Below, in pieces: positions 22,434 to 33,700 of a stretch of DNA of 64,000 nucleotides. The position numbers were made by a program, and so were the translations under genes. The stretch is from assembly GCA_018873225.1 (NCBI GenBank), contig JAEILZ010000005.1, positions 1,612,001 through 1,676,000 on the forward strand, read 5' to 3'. Source of the stretch: [Phialemoniopsis] sp. UDSM-2020 (Eukaryota; Ascomycota; Sordariomycetes; Thyridiales; Thyridiaceae). Position 1 is the stretch's first letter, and every line of letters starts with the position of its first letter. Under the pieces are notes generated by a model, which saw nothing but the letters and a program-made list of their open reading frames with translations, was not told the DNA's origin and ran no database searches.

Positions 22434-24391
22434 GCGGCCTGGCCGCCGGTTGCATGTGTCACTGCCAATCGCAGAAGGCAGTCGTTGAGCAGAGAGCCTG
22501 GCAGGATTGTGTTTGAAGTGCTTGAGGGTAATGTTGTGCATTAGTTGTGAAGACGCGTCCGTGAAGCTAGTGAAGTTCTGTAGATAGTACGGCGAGGGGA
22601 GATGATTGTGTTGCATCGGGGCCGAAGGAAGAGTGGATGATTTTCGTTGTTCCGAGACGGAAAGTAACTACAGTAGTTTTACCTATCGTTCGTTTCGCAT
22701 GCATTCAATTTCAAGTCCTATTCCACCTTGTCATAGCTATGGCCATAAGTGTGATATCATCAGATCGTGGGTCGTAGCAACCTCGAGTGTCCTAGGTGCC
22801 ATCCTTGCCCTTAGGTAGTATCGACAGGGAAGAAACTCCCAGCATGCACAACCGCAAACACACGGGAAATGCCTTGGGTTTACCCTGTTGCTGAGCAAGA
22901 GACATAAAGGCGAGGCCCCTGATGGAAGAAGCATCTCCGCAGCGAGCTTCTCGGACAGTCCGAGGTGGCCGTGAAGTAGCATATCATGTTGCTTGAGGCT
23001 GGATCATCAAGCAGAAACAAAAACCTTCCGCTTTCCCAATTCACTGCTCCCCGGGTAGTTCAACCGGTGACTACACTGCCAGGGGGAAAACAAATCCCCA
23101 TCGGCCCGTTGCAGAAGTGACCAGTCATCGGTGTAACAGAACGTCTTGGAGAAGTCTTTTTCATTTGGCAAAATGCAGGCTGCGTCATCAGAGGTCCGCT
23201 TGTTTGCAACGCTTTGAAGACCGGGGCCAGGAGAAGCCAAGGATCTGTATTTGCTGTTTGCCGTTGACCTGTTTGGCGGTCGTTTGGTTGTCGGTAGTAT
23301 CACGATATTGCGTACATCAAGGGGGTATGCAAACATGATCACGGAGCAACGGTAAACAAAAGTGTAAACTTGATGCCAAACAGGCAACATCATAACCAGC
23401 GCCGGTACTTGCGTACAGTCTTCTATCTGGATGTATATACAACCTCACTTCCGGTTTCACACCGGGAAGAGCAAAACAGTTTCGCCGCAACGCAAATGAG
23501 GGGAGTGAATACAGAAGAATTCCGCACTATCTAAAGAAACAAGCCAACTCCAGGCTGACATGAGCAAATAGGAAAACAAAAACTCGCAAGTGAACTTTTA
23601 AGCCCCGTTCCAACTCCTGGTGATCCCATCCTTTTTCTCCAATCTGAGGAGTGCCGTGAACGGTCTATTCTAAGTCCCAAATCTAAGCCTTCTATCCATT
23701 CCAATCCCGCAGTTCCACTCATGTAGCTCGTGGCTAGTTCAATGACAAAGAAAATCGTGACATATGGCCGGTGCCATGTCTTTACAAGAAGAACTTGGCT
23801 CAGCAACTCATGAGTATGAGGTAAAGCGAGCAAGCGTCGAATCGAACACCTCATTGACAGAATTAGAGAGGTTCAGAGAAGAGTAACAAAAGAGAAGTGT
23901 GCCATCGGCAATAATGCCACGCTGCTGCAGGATGAGATCACCGATTGGCTAGCAGCCAGCGCGAGCCGATAGGCTCCCTCGTGCACACGATCGATCTGCG
24001 GCTGAATCTGTCGGGCGAAGATCGTTGAATTGGTCGGGTACCAGAGCCGAAGGTGCAAGGATCCCACGTGCGATGTGGTGTAGCGTAAGTAAAAAAATAC
24101 AAGACAAGTCCCCATCTTGTCTATGCGCATCTTCCAGACAACCATTCTGAGCTGGCCGTATGACTGTTTCGGGGGAAATCGACACAAAATGCCCTGCAGA
24201 ACAACACAGCATGGAACTGCCATTATACAGTCAGCATATTGGAACTTAGGTACGCGTGCAGCTGATCTTGCTGACAGCACATAGGCGACGGCCTTTCAGG
24301 TGAGAACAAGTGCACTTACACGTCTCCAGAGTCACCTCCCCCGTGCAAGATAGACACTGTGCCCAGGCCTCGACGATGACGCGCCTGACGC
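22434..24391. other. intergenic between convergent genes
   Basis: 3' flank of bbc1 and of the small minus-strand gene. Open frames of up to 135 codons occur on both strands without family similarity. No RNA gene or repeat was recognised. Confidence 0.5.
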
Positions 24392-24604
24392 TTAGGCAGA
24401 GCGGACGCAAGCCCGACACGTGTGCATCTTACAGTACCGGCATTCAAAGATCCACCAGTGAGGTCCGGAGTGACAGAGGTTGCAGGTCCACTGGATGAGG
24501 GTGTTGTCCGATTTGATCATCTTGAACGCATGAGCGCAGCTGTGCGACACCGCCATCTTGTCTTCCTGCTGCTTCTTTTCTTTCTTCTTGCTTTCCTTGG
24601 GCAT
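24392..24604 (-). CDS. small Cys/His-rich zinc-finger-like protein, 70 residues
   Basis: Function unknown. The protein opens with a Lys/Glu-rich basic segment (MPKESKKKEKKQQEDK) and then has ordered Cys/His pairs: His21, Cys23, His25, Cys41, Cys44, His46, His49, Cys55, Cys58, His61, Cys63 and Cys66. These fall in the motifs WTCNLCHSGPHWWIFECRYC and HTCRAC, which look like a treble-clef or RING-like zinc site. The start at 24604 is preceded by an in-frame TGA a short way upstream, so coding does not extend further. A well-formed 62-nt intron (24765-24826) lies in the leader. A second possible start is Met17. The compositional order and the spliced leader make this a believable gene despite its size. 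I recall similar short proteins in other filamentous ascomycetes but cannot verify that here. Confidence 0.68.
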   Translation of the reverse strand: MPKESKKKEKKQQEDKMAVSHSCAHAFKMIKSDNTLIQWTCNLCHSGPHWWIFECRYCKMHTCRACVRSA

Positions 24605-27100
24605 ACGCAAATGATGGCGAGGTTTGCAGGCCTCGAAGGGGTCGGGTAGCAAGAATCAGGTAAGACCAAGGCCACACGCTGGAGGTGAAAAGGAAAGAAA
24701 GAGGAATGACCGGCTCCGAGTCCAAGTCAGGGCTAGCCGAGCGGTGGGAAAGCAAGATTATGACCTGCAAGTTGTGTCAGTCCCAGCTCATTTTGTTGAC
24801 TTCCAGGGCCAAGATTGATTGCTTACTTGTCAACGGTGATGCAGGTATGCTGGCCGGGGAGGGACTAGTACTTCACTTGACTGAAGAGGTCCAGTTCAGG
24901 CGTCTTAGGCTTGGAAGAGGCCGTGTTATCGAGTGTGATGAGACAGGTTTTGATGAGTAGGAAGGGATGACGAAAATGGCAGTAGGTAAGAACGCTTTGG
25001 GGTATTTCCGAGGGATAAGACGAGGTCCTTCCTTGGCCTTTATATCCCACGAGTGGCGATGGGAACGGGTTTAGCAAAGGGTCAAAACAAGCTGATGACA
25101 AGTTCCTTCTTCTGGTCCCCGGCAGGTCTCGACTCTGGTTGTTTGCCAACGGTGCCGGTTACGGGAGGCCTGGTTGCAGCACGACGCACTGGTAAACGGA
25201 AGCTCGAGCGGGCCTGAACAGAGCGGCTTGTTGTTTTGTGACCTGTGCTTGGTAGACAAGGTTTAATAGATGTTGATGTAAGTGGTTGAGAGTTCCACAG
25301 CGGGAAGGGCTAGGTCAGAACCAGAGTCACGGCGATGGGTTCATTGATATTCTATTTTCCAACGGCATGATGGTGAAGAGCAGCCGCATGCCGGGCAGAA
25401 CGGGGCCATTATTGGCAAGGGTAGCGGAGGAGGGAAAGGAAATATAGTGCGTGCGTCAGAGAAAGAGAGAGAGAGGTAGAGGGCAAGGGAGAGGAGGGAG
25501 GTAGGTACTGTATGGTAGCCTTGGTATAGGTAAGGCAAGGCAAGGTAGACAAGAGAAGGAGAGACGGAAAGATGGAATCTATGGTGCAAGAGGGTCAAAC
25601 TCGGATGGGGCAAGCAAGGGTTTGCGCTTCCGGCTTGCTTGAGTCGAGCCGGCCGATCTGACGCTGGGAAACGGGGAAGCAAGATGAGAAGGGGAGGAAA
25701 CAGGCGGATGAACCCGGCAAAGACGTATGTATGTGTGTCTTTTTTTGTTTCCTCCAGATGAGCCAAGGGGAAAAGGAACGAAAGCAAAATCAGCCCGAAA
25801 CATAAAATAAATAATAAAGGGCCCGGCCATAATAAGTTCTAGGTAAGGAAGGGGAAGGATGATGGGGTAAGACTAATAAGAAACTAAGTGCCATGCCAGG
25901 CCAGGCCAGACACCCAGCGAGATGGGACAAGACCACATGCACGCAAGTCCCGGGACCGCCGCCCGGGTGTGGAGCCGGCTCTGATTCCCTCTGCCCTGTC
26001 TACTCCGTAAATCGTCCCAGAAAACGACTGGAATGGCGCTCGCTTTAGGTGGTTTTGGCTGGTGACTTGGTGCCATCTTAGTGTTCCCCATACACGCTCC
26101 ACTTTCTCTGTCTCCTGTCTTGCTTTCTAACACTCTATTGTGTGGTCAAACAAACTACACTTTGTAGCAAAGAGGGGACTCCTGGGGATAAGGGTGACGG
26201 CCAGGTTGGTAATAAAGCACCAACAGGGTACCGTTTGTTCAATGGGCTGGCTCGTGCTTTTGAGAGAGGGCAAAGAGAAAAGGGAAAGAAAAAAAAAAGA
26301 AATCGGCACCCTTGCATCTTGCGCTAATGCTTGCACTTACTGTAGGTATGTTTGTTTGTTTGCGTTGCGTGCGTGCAGCTATGTGTTGATTGTGATGTAA
26401 GTCTGCCACTCTGGAAATTTGGGCTTGTCGGCAAGCAACCGACTGGCTCGCGGCTGATGCAATTTCCTTGCTTTTTTCCCCATCTCTTCTTTCTTGTCCT
26501 TGGATCAGATGGATCTCTTTGAGCCCTGGAGCCCTACCTGGCTCCCTAGTCGAAACCTTGTGGCCCATGGTTTTTGTCGTGCTGGTTCGGACGATGCGTG
26601 CTAGTCGATCGCTGCATACTGATCAAATTGCGTACCATATCCATCCCTTCCAGCCCTAGCCACATCCGGGTCCGGCCTCTTGTCTGCCGTAGCCTCCTGG
26701 GACAGGTAATAAGTTGAAAGTGGGTAAGGCCAGCAGCAGAAGAAAATAACAATAAAAAAAAAAGGGTGGTGTTTTGTCAGAGTAGCGGTGTCTTGGGATG
26801 TTTCGATCCACCGTCTTGGAGGTTGATCCAGGTCAGAGATTCTGCCTGATCCCTCAATGCAGACATAGCCAGATTCAGGCCGTTTGCGTTTGGCTCCCGT
26901 GCCGTCGTCTTCCTCATCCGTAGCCCCTGTCGGCCAGGGTTGGTCTGTTCGTCTTCCTCTTCTGGAATTATACCGTCGCCAAGATTAGTGAGCGGGATTG
27001 CGACACGGGGCAACAAATGTTGGGCGGCTCAGCCGTTGCGACCCATAGTCTTCCTTTTATACGTTGTGTACGTCTTGCGCGCGCGCGTTCTTGTGGTACA
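24605..27100 (-). other. putative long 5' leader/promoter of the 70-residue protein gene
   Basis: On the minus strand this stretch is strongly pyrimidine-rich (the + strand is full of GA, GGA and AAG runs, for example 25440-25500 and 26270-26310). This is the usual look of a long fungal 5' leader or promoter. A well-formed intron is visible at 24826-24765 (minus: GTAAGC, CTGAC branch site, GCAG acceptor, 62 nt). Open frames of 60-148 codons (25341-25787 is the longest) are low-complexity Leu/Pro/Ser readings of the CT-rich DNA and are not called as genes. Confidence 0.4.
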
Positions 27101-30100
27101 TTGAATAGCATGGCGAGGCAGCGTACTTCGTAGGTGGCGACCCGTTACCGCTGGCCCGCCGGCGGCTCTTTTGACCCCGGACGCGTCCCGTCTTTTCTCC
27201 ACCAGTCTGAGAAGAAAGGTAAAGGGAACAAAGACAAGACGTTTCACGACAGTCCGGCCTCGGACGTTTCAACGGGCGAGCGGAGGATCTTGATGATATC
27301 ACACTGGAACTTTGTGATGACTACCTACTTCGCCGGTGTATGAAGCAGTGTGACTCTTGATCAAGTATTTTTTTTTGGCCAAGAATACCTCGAACCCGCC
27401 CGTGAGCGATTGATACGATCTCCAGTCGTCCAGGGCTCGTACCCAGGTCACTCGGCAGTCTGGAGTGCATGAATCTGACGATTGCGCAGGGAGCAGGGAG
27501 CAAGGGACAGGGGACAAGGTTTGAGCAGAAAGTGTCGGACCTGGAGAGGTTCGCGCTGAGTCCTTCGAGAAAGCATTGAGACCGGTGACTAGCCAGGGGT
27601 TGGAGAGGGTCATTGTACGGAGGTACGTGAGTAGAATTTGCTGCCCTTGCAATGTCATGATTTGCGTGTATCGTGTGTCAACGTACCTGCGTGCCTTCCG
27701 TACGAAGTGTGAAAGATGTTACAGTTTCCGTTACTGCTGACCACACCACTTACAACGGAAAGACCCGGCCCAGCCTCCAGCTCCTTCCACTACAACAAGT
27801 ACAAGCCTTGCCATCACGTTTCGGTACTTGCTGTCTTGGTGTCATCATCATCATCAATTAGAAATACTTTTTTCATCTTCTTCATCGATTCTCGCTTCCT
27901 CTTCGACCATGGGTCGGCTTCTCATGAATCAATTGATTGATACTTCTCCATACGCTAGTCGAACCAGACCGGACCTATCTCCAAATACGCTTGCGATATC
28001 AACTCGCACGGCCTGTCCGTCAAACAATACAATTGCTGCGCTGACCATGACGCCCCCTGGTTCGAAAAGAACCATTTGACTAGACCCGACTATTCTTCTT
28101 GGGTCTTCCTGCAGGTGTGTCTCGCTTCTGCGAGCTATAACGACTCTGATAATGCCCAAAACGCCGACGCGCAGCACTGGCTTTGCCAGCCCTGGCCAGG
28201 TCTTTCTGCCGATGGTCTTGGGGGTGCCGGTAAGGGCATTATAGCCAAATAGCCTCCTTTACCGTCTTGCACGAAGCGCGTCGTCTACCTTGCAGACAAT
28301 CTTCAGCTAACAGGCTGTCGAGGAATTGGCTATGTGACGACGTCTCCCAGCATCCTAGCGAATTTGTAGCATGCACGCGTACTCGTCCTGCACGGCTCTT
28401 GGCTCATCCGATCACCAAACGATGTCTGTGTCGTTCGGCAGACCCGCTACAATGCACGCAATTTGGCACGACTTCGGCAAGACAGAGAGAAGCTCGAGCA
28501 CGCTTTAGGCGACAAGTTGGGCCAGATATCTTCAAGAGCCTGCCTGGCCGCCTGCCTGGCCAATAGGCTAGCCTGCCGCGTGCTGAATCGGTTCATGTGC
28601 GCCGTGACTGTGGTTCTCATGCGGCCACAACTGCGACCAGCCCGGATGCTTCCCCAGGAGGTCAGCCTAGCCCATGTCGAGCAATATCACACCAGGGTTT
28701 TGTGTGATTGGTTCTCGTACCAAACTACCCGTTCAGGAATTATCTCAGTCAACCGAGGTGCATCACAATGTTGTCAAAATTTTGCAGTGTAATCTTTGTA
28801 AGTCCTCCCTGTGCCTCACTGCTCAACTATTTGGGAATAGCACACCCCCAGCTGCAGATCGCCCAGGCGAACGGACGACTTCAAGCAAGTCAGAAGCATC
28901 CTTGTCACCTGTCACGCTGTTGTCGCACCACCCTGATACATGACCGCCAGCACCTGACGCAACCTATTCGTCGGTACCTGGACAAGACTACCTTGTCGGA
29001 CCGCGGTAATTGAGCACCCTGGCTCAGATATACGACCCAACAAGAAGCGAGGCGTGGCAATAAGCTCCTGGCGCACACACCTTATCTGTGTACTGGGAAG
29101 AGATATTGTTGTCACTTCTCACAAAAGAACACAGTATATCCAGATAATCTCATCTACACTGATCTTCCATGTGGATTTACATCTCTCACCGATGTTGCAT
29201 TCCCATGGAACGAGTCTTGACCGGTCGCCCGTTTCGTCCAGTCTGCCGTGTTGTATTTGTATCGACACATTTCGCGCCGGCTACATGTGCAGCCTTCCAA
29301 CACTTTGCTCGAGCCCATACTCATACCCGCAAGAAACAAGGTATCCAACGTGTCTGGCTCTTGATATTCACATGCTGCTCCGAAGGTGCGACATCTGTGG
29401 CGAGGTCTTGGCTATGATATCCACAACAGACCAAAGTGCCTTGGATCGCGATCCGGTCCGACCGAAAAGCCCTCTTCCAGGTATTGTTGACTTGCTTTCC
29501 GGCAATCACAACGATGACCTAGGTTGGTTTCAGTCAAGCATGTGCCCGACTCAATTATATTGCTACTTCACGTGCTTTGTCCTTCCGAGGACCACTTCCA
29601 GCGCAATCCTTGACGCCATCGCCGAGTGCCATCACAATTCGCGAGACGGCTGTTATACACAATGCCAGTTTTTCGATGTCAAGACCGTTGCCAAGCCAAA
29701 GGACCGTGCCGAATGACCATACTACCGGTGCAGAGTCCGAGAGGGACCTAACTCGTCGCCCAATGATTTGGAACCAGGATCTGAAACCATTAGCTATGAC
29801 CCCTGCGACAGCCCCCTTCCTTCGAACCGTTGGATTCCTTCCGGGAGGGCTGAAAGTGTGCCTGGAGCCCACTAATTTAAGAACCCATGGCCCGAATGGA
29901 AAGTCGGGCCTCGCCGCAACGGCGAGGGAGCACATCCGCGTCTTCAACCATGGTTCACAACCGGAATAGGATGGATGATCTTTAGGTTCGTCCAGACATG
30001 GTGTTCTCTGATCAGACGAATCGCTATGACACCTCTGTCCGAGCTAAACAAGGTTCAGCCTGAGGATGTATTCCCGGGCTCCTCCCGTCATGCAGGTACA

Positions 30101-30706
30101 CCGTTGGAGCCTGAGATCCCCAAGCGATTTATGCTGATCGAGGGCACGGTAATTCCGTCTTATGACGCAGTTTTCCCTTCCCAAGTTAGGCAGAGAGTTC
30201 TGCATCTGGGCATGCAACTCGGCTGGCCCACACAAGGAGCCTTGGGTTCGCCCAACTCGTCTGCTTCACTCTCGATTGAGCAGCCCACATCTTCTCCTTT
30301 CGGCAGGCTGCCTCTCCGGGCCTTCTCCCACCTCTCTTCACCAGTTCCGACTTTTCGGGCCGGTAAGCAGGCCACACAGTGGACACCTGCACCCTGGCCC
30401 CTAATGATGTCTTCCAGTATATGCGATACATTCTAGACCTTAGTATGATGATGATGCATGCTAACATCTTTTCTCCTTGGCACCAAGGCCCAAAACATGG
30501 TTCAGCGCAGATAAATATATTCACTACAGTGGTTCTCGCACTCTCGCTTGTTGATCTACACCTCCGTCCTCCTCTAGCGTGTCGTCAATCACCTCTCGAC
30601 AGGCGTAGTAACACCGAAGCTGCTACTCCGCTAGCGACTTGACGCACACTAATGTAGCAAAACCACGACGCCGTCTATCTATCTCTAGAGGTGGATCGAG
30701 AAAAGT
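27101..30706. other. gene-poor stretch
   Basis: No gene is firmly supported in 3.6 kb. Open frames include 29054-29716 (+, 220 codons, no domain; first ATG inside at 29191) and an ATG-less 97-codon stretch at 27959-28249. A pyrimidine-rich run at about 27869-27908 ends in an ATG (27909) that leads to only a 56-codon frame. This could be a degraded gene, a non-coding transcript or plain spacer. Confidence 0.4.
28538..28561. repeat. 12-bp tandem repeat, two copies
   Basis: Two perfect adjacent copies of GCCTGCCTGGCC. The repeat is in non-coding or unassigned DNA with no known role. Confidence 0.8.
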
Positions 30707-33700
30707 CTATGGTCTGTTCTGCTCGTGATGCACTTCGTGAGCGCTGGCCGGTGGTGCCGGGGCATCCATAATCTCCGTAGCGGTCACCATCTCCTCCTCC
30801 CCTCCCTGTGCCTTGGCCGTTGGGCGCTCGTGGGCCTTCATCTCCAGGATGTCATGCTCGCTGTTGGACCTCTCCCTCTCTTGGAAGGAGAAGGCGTCTG
30901 AGAGATTGACAGCCAGGAAGGTTTTCGGTAATTTGACCCTGTGGAGAAAGATGTTAGTCAGTACCATGTTTTTGGACAATAAAGTCATGATAGACATGGA
31001 AAGGGGCAACATACTGATGGAACTTGGCCCTGAGAGTCTCAATCACAGTCTTCCAGTTGCTGTGCGGCGTCAAGCTGCGACGCGGAGCGCAACTGATGCA
31101 GTGCCGACTGTCGAGCTGCACGTCGAGCGGGTCGTAGACGTGGCAGCCCGGGCTCAGCGTGATGCGGATGCTGTACTCGTACTGAGGCTGCTGTTCGCTC
31201 GGCGGCACCTCTCCGTCGTCTGCCGACGTCATCGAGACCGCGGCGCTGCCGATGCCGACATTCTCCGCCGGCTGAGTCTTGGGCTTGATCTCGGACTCGT
31301 ACAGCTCGAAGCAGATCTGCGAGAGGTAGTCGAGCTCGGGGATGGTGCTCCGTTGAATCTTAGTGTCGACGCCGCCCTCGAAGATGCAGTTGAGCAGAGT
31401 GTAGATGTGAGACTCCTTGGTGAAGTAGAAGAAGCCCTTGGCCTCGTCCGATGCTTGCATCTCCTCGAGGTCCTGCACGATCTCCTTGAGAAGCGGCAGT
31501 GATGTGAGAAGACCAATCTCGAGCTGTAATAATACGTGATTAGCAAAAATAGCCAAGATGTCAGATTGTGTAGAATGGCGCGACTTACCTTCTCGCCCTC
31601 CGAAATACCGTACTCCTGAGGGCAGATGAAGTCAAACATAACCTTGGCAAGCTGGTACAGCTCGCGCAGGGGCTCAAATTTGGCATCGGTCTTGGCCTTG
31701 GACTGGCTGTTGCCGCGATACAGGTTGAAGTACTGCTCTGGCGGCGGAGGCATGTCTCCGGCGTGCCGCAGGCTGTTCATCCACGAGCGCCGGCGGAAGA
31801 TGCGCCTGACGGTCTTGGGCACCTCTGCGGGCGGCGGCTGTTCCTGTGCCTGGCTCTGGTGGCTCTGGTGACTCTTGATCGACCGCGCGTCCTCCGAGTT
31901 CTTGCCCTCGTCCGAGTCCTTGGCGCTGCCGGCGCCGCTGCTGTTGTTGGACTGCTGCGACGAGTGCGGCAGCTGCTGCTGCTGCTGCTGCTTATTACCG
32001 GTGCCGTTCGTATCCTTGCCGTTGCTGGTGACGACGCCGTACTCCTCCTCGAGTAGGTGCTTGGGCGGCGCAAACACCCACTCGAGAAAGTTGCGGTTGT
32101 GCAGCGCGTCAAACTTCATCGTGTCGTAGAGCTCCGAGATCTTGCTTGGGTCGACCTTTTCCCCGTCGCAGAACTCGGCAAAGAGCTTCTCCCAGCGCTC
32201 GCGGAACAGCTCGGCGTCCTCGCCGCAGCACCAGCGGGCCTGGATGCTGTTGACGGCGTTGGCCTGGGCGAGGGAGCCGTTGGACGACAGCGACGAGGCC
32301 TCGTGGCCGAGCTTCTCGGTGCTCGGGTTGGAGATGGCACTCAGCGACGACATGGCGCCGCTGTGCAGCTTGTTGTAGTTGTAGTGCATAACCTTGCGGT
32401 GGAACTTCATGAGCTGCACGACGCGGTTCTGGACCTCGTTGGGCTCCGGCATGTTCTCGGGCCAGGCGAACTGCGGGGGGCGCTCGTTGCCCTTACGAAG
32501 GAGCCCCTTAAGCTTCTTCTTGACCTTGTCCATCTCGTCCTTGGCCGCGTTCGAGTCGTCGAGCAGAGCCTTGCGGATAGTGATAAAGTCCTCGGGCAGG
32601 TCCTTCTGGTTCAGAAACGAGGATGCCCAGATCTGGGCGCTCGTGGTGACGCGACGCTCAGAGCTGCTGTATACGTGGATCTCGTCAAGGATTTCACGGT
32701 TCAGCAGGAGCAAGTCGTTTCTCATACTTTCGCCGAGCTCCTGGGCCTGGTAGCGCGCAGAGTGTGTCGGCTCTCCGCCCCATTTGACAATGAGCTGTAG
32801 CTTGTCGAGCACCAGACTGTTCTCGGCAGCTGTAAACTTGGACATGGTCACGCCGGACAAGGAGTCGTGCCTCTTAGGCCCGTTCCTTGGCTTGTGGTCC
32901 GATCCAACGTCGCTATGCTCCGACTTTTCGTCAATGGCCGGCGCAGGACTGTCCTGCGCACGCTGCTCTTCGACAGTGGTCATGGTGTCGGTCTTCTTCT
33001 TGCGGAACATAGGCTTGATCTGCACCTTGGTGCCAGGCCAGTTGCCCTTCTTAATCAGGACATTCTGTAGAGCCTTGAGCTTACCACGATCCTCAACACC
33101 AGCTCGCATAGCAATGTCGACCGCGTTGGCCACGCTTGCCAAGGCGGCCTCTCCGATCAACAGGACTTCCTCCTGGTGCCCCTTGAGCAGCTCAATGAAG
33201 GGCTCGGTGTGGAAGGTAAACTTGTACTTCTGCTTGGGAGTGCGGTCCGCATGACGGATAACAGATACTATGCCCTTAAGCCTCCAAGCATGCTTGGGTG
33301 GCGGTGGAGGAGGGAGAGGAGTTTCTTCGTCCGCGTCCGCAGTGCCAGTCTCGGGTAGCTTGGGAGTGGCTGGCATGGTTGAGGGAGCAGTTGATGGCAG
33401 ACTTTGTACAAGAGCATCGGCAGTCTGGGAGACACCGGTGCTCGCTGCGTGTTGGGAAGGTTGCGTCAGAGCAGAATCAGATTTGGGTATAGCGATCTCT
33501 GCTGGAGCGGGGGGAGACAGTAATTTCTGCTCTGGGACCGGCTTCTCGATGCCACTTGAAGACAAGCCGGTAGCTGACCTGCCCTTGTTCTGCAACATGG
33601 CTTGAGACATGTCGACATCGTTGGCTGAGCCCTTCTGCGTGAACGGATCCAGGTCCGAAGGTACAGGCGAAGGCATGGGCGGAGTGGCGCCGCCCTTTCG

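Noticed and set aside
25341..25787. 148-codon Leu/Pro/Ser-rich frame on the minus strand
   Set aside because: A simple reading of CT-rich leader DNA; low complexity, overlapping a second frame of the same kind.
29054..29716. 220-codon open frame on + strand
   Set aside because: Begins with GTG, first ATG well inside, no domain. About the longest frame expected by chance over both strands of the window.
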